Both the position numbers and the translations under genes were made by a program. DNA of 25,600 nucleotides. Origin: a virus. Positions 17,652-23,193 of this stretch are shown in pieces; the stretch's first letter is position 1, and the number at the start of each line of letters is the position of its first letter. Below the pieces are notes generated by a model. That model saw only the letters and a list, made by a program, of their open reading frames with translations, searched no databases and was not told the DNA's origin. Where the stretch lies: positions 1 to 25,600 of the IMG/VR virus record IMGVR_UViG_3300034121_000852, one strand, 5' to 3'.

Positions 17652-18209
17652 TTAAGCTTTTTGATCTGCTTCAATCTCAACTGGATTGTTAGCGCGATCT
17701 TGAGCTTCTAATCTTTCAGCTAGTTCAGCATCTTCGATTCTTGCGATCTCGTTCTCAACTTCTGAAATTTCTTTGTGAATTTCCATCACTTTTTGGTTAA
17801 CAACAGCCATAGATTGCATTGCCTCTGTAACTTGTTTACCAATACTTGTTAATAATCTTGCGAAAGTACGAGCATTTTCAACTCCTGTGCCTTTCATGTT
17901 TAACATTGCTTGGTAAAGACCATTCAATTCAATTCCTTTCATTTGGATTGTAATTGTGCCATCTTCACTAGCTTCTGCTACACTAATACGTTTACGTTCT
18001 TCTGACAAACGATCATGTAAATGTACAACTACGGCAGCAGTACGAGACTCCCATTCGTAATCTTTGTTAATTCTATCTTGAATTTGTTTGATGGTTTTTG
18101 GACTTTCCAATACCAAATCATACAAAGTTTCAGATGATTCTTTTTGAGCTGCTTCAGCTTTTACCTCTAATTCAGCTAGTTGTGATTTTAAATCTTCGAT
18201 TTTTTTCAT
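17652..18209 (-). CDS. Coiled-coil hypothetical protein, 185 aa
   Basis: A 185-residue helical protein with coiled coils at both ends (MKKIEDLKSQLAELEVKAEA; VMEIHKEISEVENEIARIED). Between them is a short mixed segment (SEDGTITIQMKGIELNGLYQAML) and a Met/Ala-rich helix. The C terminus is acidic. Not recognised. It is the first gene after a class 1 promoter (18237-18264). A structural or scaffold role is conceivable from the composition alone. Confidence 0.7.
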   Translation of the reverse strand: MKKIEDLKSQLAELEVKAEAAQKESSETLYDLVLESPKTIKQIQDRINKDYEWESRTAAVVVHLHDRLSEERKRISVAEASEDGTITIQMKGIELNGLYQAMLNMKGTGVENARTFARLLTSIGKQVTEAMQSMAVVNQKVMEIHKEISEVENEIARIEDAELAERLEAQDRANNPVEIEADQKA

Positions 18210-18236
18210 TTTTTAAAATTTTAAGAAATTATGTTT

Positions 18237-18264
18237 TTTATATATCCTTCGACTTGAAAGTTTC
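18237..18264 (-). promoter_or_regulatory. Phage promoter GAAACT-16-TATAAA (coiled-coil gene)
   Basis: GAAACT (18264-18259, one change from GAAACA), 16-nt spacer and TATAAA (18242-18237) on the minus strand, about 27 nt upstream of the ATG. Confidence 0.72.
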
Positions 18265-18267
18265 TTT

Positions 18268-18747
18268 TTAAAAGTTAGGATCAGAAATCCTAACGTCATA
18301 GTTTGTAAATCCGGCAAATAAATCTCTGTCGGCTTGTAATCTGGCTTCGACTGAATGTCCTGGCATTACTCTGGCTGCTAATCGTTCCATTCTTATTGAT
18401 TCTTCAATGTCAAAGAACATAACTAATGAGGTCGCGCGATCTTCAGTCTTTAAGTGTTCTAAACCTGAAGGTGTCATGATAAAAACATCATCATTATAAA
18501 ATTGGGCCAAAGAAGTTCCATAAGACCAACCATTAAAGTCTATCACTTCATAAAATAGACCAGCATCTTTCATTTGTTGACATTGTTCTTTTGTTAAAAA
18601 GTAATAGTCGACTCCTTCTATTTCACCTGGTCTTGGTGGTCTTGTTGTGTAACTTACAGCGTATTTGAAACCTCTAGATTCCAATAGCTTTCTCATGTGA
18701 TCCTTACCCGATGCTCCCGGTCCTGCTAATATGATTCGTTTGTGCAT
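18268..18747 (-). CDS. Guanylate kinase-like (deoxy)nucleoside monophosphate kinase
   Basis: A 159-residue protein with the P-loop GPGASGKD (residues 9-16) and the GMP-binding block YAVSYTTRPPRPGEIEGVDYYFLTKEQCQQM, including the S-x-T-T-R-x-x-R signature, then FYEVIDFNGWSYGT. This is guanylate kinase architecture with a shortened lid and C terminus. It would phosphorylate GMP/dGMP to the diphosphate for phage DNA synthesis. The start codon lies almost at the P-loop and overlaps the preceding gene by 44 nt. Confidence 0.88.
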   Translation of the reverse strand: MHKRIILAGPGASGKDHMRKLLESRGFKYAVSYTTRPPRPGEIEGVDYYFLTKEQCQQMKDAGLFYEVIDFNGWSYGTSLAQFYNDDVFIMTPSGLEHLKTEDRATSLVMFFDIEESIRMERLAARVMPGHSVEARLQADRDLFAGFTNYDVRISDPNF

Positions 18748-18937
18748 ATACTTCTATACTTCTATTTTGAATTGTTTTTGCTAGTGTTCTTACTTTTTTA
18801 TCATACTCTTCATCATTAAAAAGAGTTTTCATGTGCTCTAGGGCTCTAAAAGACCAATTAATGAATCTAACATTCATTTGATCTGGAGTTTCACAAGATT
18901 CTACGATCTTAATAAGTTTATCGAAATGATTTTCCAT
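18704..18937 (-). CDS. Small hypothetical helical protein, 77 aa
   Basis: I place the start at MENHFDKLIKIVES (18937), 4 nt after the upstream stop; a longer ORF from 18991 would overlap the upstream gene by 50 nt. The protein is helical and charged (ALEHMKTLFNDEEYDKKVRT). It overlaps the guanylate kinase start by 44 nt. Function unknown. Confidence 0.6.
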   Translation of the reverse strand: MENHFDKLIKIVESCETPDQMNVRFINWSFRALEHMKTLFNDEEYDKKVRTLAKTIQNRSIEVYAQTNHISRTGSIG

Positions 18938-18941
18938 GGTT

Positions 18942-19196
18942 TTAAAAATTTGATGCTGGACCCTTTGAGTATCCTGGCGATTTAACTTCATATAGCGTTT
19001 CAGATTCTTCTGTGCTAAATGTATTGGTAATCTCTAAAGAAGTTCCAGTAAGAAACTCAACTACTTCATTGATTTTATTATATTGATTTTCGGGTATTAA
19101 ACCATCGATTGGTGATTTCCAGTCTTCTTGATTCTTAAGAATTGGTTTAATGTGTTGATCCCAAATTTGGTCAAATGTTTCGATTTCTTTGCTCAT
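18942..19196 (-). CDS. Small acidic hypothetical protein, 84 aa
   Basis: An 84-residue acidic protein (MSKEIETFDQIWDQHIKPIL ... SPGYSKGPASNF), soluble. First gene of the block that continues to guanylate kinase, with a weak class 1 promoter at 19207-19234. Not recognised. Confidence 0.62.
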   Translation of the reverse strand: MSKEIETFDQIWDQHIKPILKNQEDWKSPIDGLIPENQYNKINEVVEFLTGTSLEITNTFSTEESETLYEVKSPGYSKGPASNF

Positions 19197-19206
19197 CTTT
19201 TTATTA

Positions 19207-19234
19207 TCTTATGGTTAAATTGCTGTTTTGTTTC
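19207..19234 (-). promoter_or_regulatory. Weak phage promoter-like element GAAACA...CATAAG
   Basis: GAAACA (19234-19229) is intact, but the -10 at the expected place is only CATAAG/ATAAGA with a 15-16 nt spacer. It is positioned 12 nt before the ATG at 19196, as for other copies, so it may be a degenerate member. Confidence 0.45.
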
Positions 19235-19274
19235 AGAAGTCATTAGAAGCTCTCTGGCGCTTTAAGTCTCTTTG

Positions 19275-19298
19275 CTTAGTTAACTTATAATAACTAAG
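19275..19298. repeat. Perfect 8-bp inverted repeat (hairpin)
   Basis: CTTAGTTA-8 nt-TAACTAAG lies in the 137-bp gap between the 75-aa and 84-aa genes. It is probably an RNA hairpin that separates the two transcripts. A long U-tract is missing, so termination is uncertain. Confidence 0.45.
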
Positions 19299-19333
19299 AT
19301 TAAAAGAATTGGGTGCAATCTGGTTGTATTGGA

Positions 19334-19561
19334 TTAGTATCCCATTTCTATTGCTAAGTCACGCTTTTCTTTTTCAACCTCAGAATAAACGTTAAGGTTT
19401 AACCAAGTATTGTTCCAATCATTATGAAACAAATATTCTTTAGCTGCCTTAGGCATAAATTCTTTAACCAATTGAGCTTCTTCAGCTGTTAAAACTTCTT
19501 TGCCATAAAAAAGCTCTTGAGCTGCTTGAAAATCGATGTTTTTAAGAGTTTTGTAAATCAT
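19334..19561 (-). CDS. Small acidic hypothetical protein, 75 aa
   Basis: I start at MIYKTLKNIDFQAAQELFYG (19561) because the upstream in-frame ATG would lie within class 2 block C. The rest is helical and acidic (LTAEEAQLVKEFMPKAAKEYLFHNDWNNTWLNLNVYS). No motif. It is the first gene after block C. Function unknown. Confidence 0.65.
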   Translation of the reverse strand: MIYKTLKNIDFQAAQELFYGKEVLTAEEAQLVKEFMPKAAKEYLFHNDWNNTWLNLNVYSEVEKEKRDLAIEMGY

Positions 19562-19575
19562 ATTCTTCTTTCTTT

Positions 19576-19618
19576 TAATTATACTGTAAATATACACCAA
19601 ATATTTGACATAAAAAAA
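19576..19618 (-). promoter_or_regulatory. Class 2 conserved promoter-like block, copy C
   Basis: Minus strand: TTATGTCAAATATTTGG, TGTATATTTACAG, TATAATTAAAA. Same layout as copies A and B. It follows a terminator immediately and precedes the 75-aa gene. Confidence 0.7.
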
Positions 19619-19650
19619 TCCGGACGAAAGTATTTTCACCCGGATTTAAA
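19612..19650 (-). terminator. Intrinsic terminator
   Basis: AAATCCGG (19616-19623) and CCGGATTT (19640-19647), with an inner GAAA/TTTC, are followed on the minus strand by seven T. It ends the 70-aa gene transcript just before block C. Confidence 0.85.
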
Positions 19651-19651
19651 A

Positions 19652-19663
19652 AAGTTACGAACA
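19652..19663 (-). repeat. 12-mer TGTTCGTAACTT, copy 3
   Basis: Directly between the 70-aa gene stop and the terminator. Same 12-mer as at 13833 and 16227. Confidence 0.45.
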
Positions 19664-19664
19664 A

Positions 19665-19877
19665 TTACTTAACTTTTGTTCTGGTTTTTCTTGTCTTCTT
19701 GACCGGCTTGGGAAATAACTTTGCTATGTATTCCTTAGAGTATTCTATTTCTACCTTGATTGGGCCATTCTGAAACTTTGTTAAATCAAAATGCCACGTG
19801 GCAGTTGAATCTTCACTAACATAAACTCGTGTGAATTTTGTTGCTGGTTCTAATGGTTCTTGTTGTTTCTTTGCCAT
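19665..19877 (-). CDS. Small basic hypothetical protein, 70 aa
   Basis: A 70-residue protein, MAKKQQEPLEPATKFTRVYV ... ending KPVKKTRKTRTKVK, with a beta-rich middle and basic tail. Its first codons and leader (19862-19888) are duplicated exactly 818 bp away at 20680-20706, beyond the methyltransferase gene. The leader here may originally have belonged to one uninterrupted copy. Function unknown. Confidence 0.65.
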   Translation of the reverse strand: MAKKQQEPLEPATKFTRVYVSEDSTATWHFDLTKFQNGPIKVEIEYSKEYIAKLFPKPVKKTRKTRTKVK

Positions 19878-19888
19878 ATATTAAAAAT
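19862..19888. repeat. 27-bp perfect direct repeat, copy 1
   Basis: GTTGTTTCTTTGCCATATAT plus TAAAAAT; identical to 20680-20706. It covers the start codon and first five codons (MAKKQ) of the 70-aa gene and its leader, and flanks the methyltransferase gene. Confidence 0.9.
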
Positions 19889-19889
19889 A

Positions 19890-20660
19890 TTATTTTAAAA
19901 TATATTCACTACCGCCATCCCATACGATCCACGGCAATTCCTCCCTATATCCTTTCCAATCTTTAAACCATTTAACATTAGAAATATTTTCGAATTGTCT
20001 TTGATATACTATTAGATATTCATTTGGTTGAAGTGTGTTTATAATTTCATTTCTTAATTCTAATGTTGTTTCTGATATAGACCATGTTGCCATAAATAAT
20101 GTTCTTTTGTTTTCATCCCCTTTAATTGGATTAGTCTCGAATTTTATATTATAATAACTTATAAGATTATTTTTTTGTATTTCATGAACTTCAGGAAGAT
20201 CTATGATAATATATTCACCATCAAACCCCATTTGTTTAATAAACTTACACATATCACCACAGCCACCGCCAAATTCAACAATTCTATCAAAGTCATTTAT
20301 TGATTTTCCAGTATATTCTTCATATTTAAAATAATGGTGTGATTGTTTTATATGCCATGTTGATGATATAATATCATTTAATTTAAATGTAAATTTATTC
20401 CATATATCATAATTATTAAATCCTTCGGTACTTGGAATCATTGCTAATTTCCAAGTATTAAATTTAAGTATATTACTAAATTTTAATTTATTATAAATAT
20501 GTAATGCATAATCGTAATAATCTTTATAAAATTTTGTTTCATAAAATGGCATTGAAGTTATAATGTTTTTACATCTCCAACTTTCATTTCTTCTAGTATC
20601 TTCTAAATATTCTTTTTTAACATCTTTTAAAATGTCAATATATGTTTTTGTATTTTGCAT
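19890..20660 (-). CDS. Putative sugar O-methyltransferase (SAM-dependent)
   Basis: A 256-residue class I methyltransferase. Motif I is visible as IVEFGGGCGDM (127-137), followed by EYIIIDLPEVHEIQ as the acidic strand that binds the SAM ribose. Overall it resembles putative sugar O-methyltransferases of polysaccharide clusters. Base composition is even more AT-rich than its neighbours, with many AAT and ATA codons. It is bracketed by a 27-bp direct repeat, and its ATG is joined (TAATG) to an 11-codon leader ORF made by the duplicated start of the 70-aa gene. Acquisition by insertion is likely. It may modify host or virion glycans together with the epimerase. Confidence 0.8.
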   Translation of the reverse strand: MQNTKTYIDILKDVKKEYLEDTRRNESWRCKNIITSMPFYETKFYKDYYDYALHIYNKLKFSNILKFNTWKLAMIPSTEGFNNYDIWNKFTFKLNDIISSTWHIKQSHHYFKYEEYTGKSINDFDRIVEFGGGCGDMCKFIKQMGFDGEYIIIDLPEVHEIQKNNLISYYNIKFETNPIKGDENKRTLFMATWSISETTLELRNEIINTLQPNEYLIVYQRQFENISNVKWFKDWKGYREELPWIVWDGGSEYILK

Positions 20661-20695
20661 TATTTTATATTTTTATTGAGTTGTTTCTTTGCCAT
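20660..20695 (-). CDS. 11-aa leader peptide from a duplicated gene start
   Basis: ATG GCA AAG AAA CAA is identical to the start of the 70-aa gene, then diverges (LNKNIK) and stops at TAA, which overlaps the methyltransferase ATG. It probably provides translation initiation and coupling for the inserted gene rather than a functional peptide. Confidence 0.5.
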   Translation of the reverse strand: MAKKQLNKNIK

Positions 20696-20706
20696 ATATT
20701 AAAAAT
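20680..20706. repeat. 27-bp perfect direct repeat, copy 2
   Basis: Identical to 19862-19888; the flanking bases differ on both sides. Together they frame 791 bp holding the methyltransferase gene. Confidence 0.9.
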
Positions 20707-20719
20707 TAGGTGCCCACCT
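20702..20719 (-). terminator. Short hairpin with T-tract after the zinc-ribbon gene
   Basis: AGGTGGGCACCT folds to a 4-bp stem followed by AATTTTT on the minus strand. The core GGTGCCCACC is repeated in inverted orientation at 21592-21601 on the other side of the gene. Weak terminator or an end of a cassette. Confidence 0.4.
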
Positions 20720-20724
20720 GAATT

Positions 20725-21510
20725 TTAGTCTAGACTCTCACCACACGATGGGCAGAATTTCCATGACTGTTTTTTAACTCTTGTTCCACATCCAGCACAG
20801 TAGTTTCTCAATTGAGAGACTTCCATTGGTTGGATCGAATGTGGCAATATGTGCCAATTTGAAGTTGCAAATGGAATTGATTCAAAATTCATGTTTATAG
20901 AAACAAAACTTTGATCTGATGCTCCACCTTTTTCAATTCTACCAGTTTCTATACTATCTTGAGATACACTTGACGTAAAAGAAAAATTAGCATTTGAACT
21001 GTTTGTAACAGTTAAGTTTGCATTATTTACAGTACCACCTGTTAGTGAACTACCACACCAAATATTTGGTACGCCTATCGGTGCGCCAATTGGTTGTTGG
21101 TAATATGGTTGATTCCAATTTGGATATGTTGTCCATGAACCTCCAAAAATAGGAGGTTTTGAAAAGATCGAATTAAAACATGTTTCTTTGTAAAATTCAA
21201 CTTTGACTAAACCATTATTTGCAATAGCTCTGCTTGTATCGCCAGAACCATCTACTGCATAGGTTTCATATTTAAATTTGTTGTTGGAATCGATAAAACG
21301 TTCTAAAAAGTAACGTTGTCCTGGTTTAAGAACTAAACCGCTTTCTGAGATCAATTTATTATTGATCCAAATTTTAGCCATTACATTGTCTGTATGACCA
21401 TTAAAAAGTTCTATTTCGAAATTCTCTCCACTTTTCATGTAGACGTTTTCACCGTAGATCTTAAGACGGCTTTTACTTCGCGTAATAAACGCTGTTGTTG
21501 TATTATTCAT
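20725..21510 (-). CDS. Phage protein with C-terminal zinc ribbon
   Basis: A 261-residue protein. Residues 1-115 form a beta-rich domain (RLKIYGENVYMKSGENFEIELFN; IWINNKLISESGLVLKPGQRYFLERFID). A Pro/Gln/Asn-rich linker follows (WTTYPNWNQPYYQQPIGAPI). The C terminus ends in a zinc ribbon, C238-x2-C241 ... C253-x2-C256. The beta domain looks like one found in several large DNA viruses and phages, without known function. The gene is flanked by inverted GGTGCCCACC segments. A nucleic-acid or protein-binding virion component is plausible. Confidence 0.7.
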   Translation of the reverse strand: MNNTTTAFITRSKSRLKIYGENVYMKSGENFEIELFNGHTDNVMAKIWINNKLISESGLVLKPGQRYFLERFIDSNNKFKYETYAVDGSGDTSRAIANNGLVKVEFYKETCFNSIFSKPPIFGGSWTTYPNWNQPYYQQPIGAPIGVPNIWCGSSLTGGTVNNANLTVTNSSNANFSFTSSVSQDSIETGRIEKGGASDQSFVSINMNFESIPFATSNWHILPHSIQPMEVSQLRNYCAGCGTRVKKQSWKFCPSCGESLD

Positions 21511-21588
21511 GATACCTGTTGGTTTTTATTAAAATCCTCTTGTTGCCGTTATGACAACTCTAAAGCCATTATTGACTCAGGACCTCAA

Positions 21589-21605
21589 ATTGGTGGGCAC
21601 CCAAT
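21589..21605. repeat. Inverted partner of GGTGCCCACC, in a hairpin
   Basis: ATTGG-TGGGCAC-CCAAT hairpin. Its GGTGGGCACC (21592-21601) is the reverse complement of GGTGCCCACC at 20709-20718, on the other side of the zinc-ribbon gene. Confidence 0.5.
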
Positions 21606-21611
21606 ATTCTT

Positions 21612-21650
21612 TAAAAATAAAAGGAAAAGGCCCTATGGACCTTTTCCTTC
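21612..21650 (-). terminator. Intrinsic terminator of the lipoprotein gene
   Basis: AAGGAAAAGG (21621-21630) pairs with CCTTTTCCTT (21640-21649). The minus strand continues TTATTTTT. It closes the monocistronic lipoprotein unit. Confidence 0.85.
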
Positions 21651-21657
21651 TTGATAA

Positions 21658-21822
21658 TTACTTGCTTAAAGTATCAGCTACGATAGCTGAGTCAACTGCA
21701 AGTGAATCAACGATAACAGTAGTACTGTCAGTTGTTGACGTAGTTTCCGTTGTTGGAGTAGTTGAACATGCCGTGAAAGCCAATGTCAATACTGCTGCGA
21801 TTGCGAAAATTGCTTTTTTCAT
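21658..21822 (-). CDS. Small lipoprotein, 54 aa
   Basis: A 54-residue protein with an N-terminal signal (MKKAIFAIAAVLTLAFTACS) whose lipobox LAFTAC places the lipidated Cys at residue 19. The mature part is an extended Thr/Ser/Asp-rich segment. It should be anchored in a membrane, probably facing the periplasm or, in Bacteroidota, possibly the surface. It is an isolated unit between the tRNA-Ser/promoter region and a strong terminator. Phage lipoproteins often serve superinfection exclusion or lysis (o-spanin); which applies here is unknown. Confidence 0.8.
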   Translation of the reverse strand: MKKAIFAIAAVLTLAFTACSTTPTTETTSTTDSTTVIVDSLAVDSAIVADTLSK

Positions 21823-21852
21823 CTTTGTTTGTTTTAGTTGTTAATTGAGTTT

Positions 21853-21880
21853 ATTATACTGTAGATATTATCTTTGTTTC
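21853..21880 (-). promoter_or_regulatory. Phage promoter GAAACA-16-TATAAT (lipoprotein)
   Basis: GAAACA (21880-21875), 16-nt spacer and TATAAT (21858-21853) on the minus strand, lying between tRNA-Ser and the lipoprotein ATG. Its spacer ends in CTACAG, like the class 2 blocks. Confidence 0.82.
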
Positions 21881-21890
21881 AAAAAAAGTG

Positions 21891-21978
21891 CGGAAGGAGT
21901 AGGATTCGAACCCACGGTACCCGCTAGGGTACATCAGATTTCAAGTCTGACGCAATCGACCAACTCTGCCATCCTTCC
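21891..21978 (-). tRNA. tRNA-Ser(TGA)
   Basis: Class II. Acceptor GGAAGGA/TCCTTCC, anticodon stem TCAGA/TCTGA with loop CTTGAAA, variable arm TACCC-TAGC-GGGTA, G73 as expected for Ser. CCA not encoded. Outlier from the main array. Confidence 0.95.
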
Positions 21979-21984
21979 GTATTA

Positions 21985-22578
21985 TTATCTTTCAGTGCTA
22001 AAAAAGAACGTTTGGAATAATCTTCCATCGTATATATCACGTCCAAAGTAGTCCATTGACGTATGAAATAAATCTCCACGGTACATTACTAAACGATTAA
22101 ATTTATTGCCGACAAAGTCAACAAGATCCCATTTAGTCATGTCTTGAGAATCTTTATAAATATCGCTCATCCATATATCATCCATTTTGCCATTTGCCAA
22201 TCTTGGTGCCGAGAAAAGTCCAGTTTCTTTATGTCTAAATAAACCTGTACCTCCTGTGATTGGTGCATTTGGTGTTAAATAGCAAACTGCAGCCCATGTT
22301 GTAGTATGATCTGCATGAATCCAACTACGATCTCTTTGAGTAGTATATTGGAATGCTCCATTATAACTGTTTTCTTCTGTCGGCCAATAAATAATTTCAC
22401 CAGCCATTGGTCTAACTGCATTTGCAAGCAGTGTTTTGACAGAATCATTTGTCATGGGAACTGTACGTTGTCCTGGGTAATTACCCCTAACACAGAAATC
22501 TTGTTTTAGAGCTAATTCTCTAACCTGTTCTGCATCATTATAGAAATTATCTATAATTAATAAATTTTGACGAGCCAT
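21985..22578 (-). CDS. 2OG-Fe(II) oxygenase-like protein (DUF6445-like)
   Basis: A 197-residue protein with an H-x-D...H triad: H88 and D90 in SWIHADHTTTWAAVCYLTP, H172 in YRGDLFHTS, and R186 in DGRLFQTFFF as the 2-oxoglutarate anchor. TGGTGLFRHKETG is typical of prolyl-hydroxylase-like members (the GGTGLFRH segment follows the metal site). The family hydroxylates proteins, sugars or nucleic acids using iron and 2-oxoglutarate. Its substrate here is unknown; the collagen-like fibre nearby makes proline or lysine hydroxylation an attractive but untested idea. It lies between tRNA-Arg and tRNA-Ser. Confidence 0.82.
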   Translation of the reverse strand: MARQNLLIIDNFYNDAEQVRELALKQDFCVRGNYPGQRTVPMTNDSVKTLLANAVRPMAGEIIYWPTEENSYNGAFQYTTQRDRSWIHADHTTTWAAVCYLTPNAPITGGTGLFRHKETGLFSAPRLANGKMDDIWMSDIYKDSQDMTKWDLVDFVGNKFNRLVMYRGDLFHTSMDYFGRDIYDGRLFQTFFFSTER

Positions 22579-22604
22579 ATTAATATTATATTTATATTTA
22601 GTTG

Positions 22605-22678
22605 TGATCCCGACAGGATTCGAACCTGTGACCTACTGCTTAGAAGGCAGTTGCTCTATCCAGCTGAGCTACGAGATC
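22605..22678 (-). tRNA. tRNA-Arg(TCT)
   Basis: Acceptor GATCTCG/CGGGATC, D-stem GCTC/GAGC, anticodon stem ACTGC/GCAGT with loop CTTCTAA, T-arm ACAGG-TTCGAAT-CCTGT, A73. CCA not encoded. Acceptor identical to that of tRNA-Lys(TTT). Confidence 0.95.
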
Positions 22679-22684
22679 ATATTG

Positions 22685-22712
22685 ATTATACAACCAAAGA
22701 TCTCTATGTTTC
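22685..22712 (-). promoter_or_regulatory. Phage promoter GAAACA-16-TATAAT (tRNA-Arg and oxygenase)
   Basis: GAAACA (22712-22707), 16-nt spacer and TATAAT (22690-22685), only 7 nt before tRNA-Arg. A tRNA transcript starting at or near the mature 5' end is implied. Confidence 0.8.
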
Positions 22713-22716
22713 AGGA

Positions 22717-23172
22717 TTATGAAAAATAAAGATTAGCTTCAGCTGTTCTTCGTCTGGTTAGACCTGTAAGTGCTCTACCTCCAGCTTTGTTCCATTTTAA
22801 AAACTCAGCTCTAATAGTTGGATCGTTTGGATTAGCATTAACTTTTTTAAGCAATGTACTTGATTTTAGGTTAGCAGGTCCTAGATTGTAACAGAAGCTG
22901 ACTAGCGCATCGAATTGATTTTGAGTAATAGTATCTATACAATATGAATCAACGTATTGCTCAAAGCCCTTTAATGACCAGGCTAGTAGTTCTACTGCAC
23001 GTTGTTCTGTAATAGCCGAGTCCTTTAAAGTGACTTTGGCTTTGTTCTCATAAAATGTATTGCCGTAACCGATAGTTGGTACGTTGGCAGAACATAAATA
23101 TGGTTTTAGTTTTAAACCTTCAAAGGATTTGATTAAATCCAAACCTTTCGAAGCTATTTTTGTAATTTTCAT
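22717..23172 (-). CDS. Endolysin, GH24 lysozyme
   Basis: A 151-residue phage lysozyme of family GH24. The catalytic triad has the pattern E-8aa-(D/C)-5aa-T: Glu18 in KSFEGL, Cys27 in YLCSANV, Thr33 in PTIGYGNT. The downstream NQFDALVSFCYNLG and RALTGLTRRRTAEANLY segments are family-typical. It cleaves the glycan strands of peptidoglycan. There is no signal or SAR helix, so release depends on a holin, probably the one at 3146-3313, which is far away. It is placed directly after the fibre gene. Confidence 0.95.
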   Translation of the reverse strand: MKITKIASKGLDLIKSFEGLKLKPYLCSANVPTIGYGNTFYENKAKVTLKDSAITEQRAVELLAWSLKGFEQYVDSYCIDTITQNQFDALVSFCYNLGPANLKSSTLLKKVNANPNDPTIRAEFLKWNKAGGRALTGLTRRRTAEANLYFS

Positions 23173-23193
23173 ATAATATGTATCTCTTTAATT

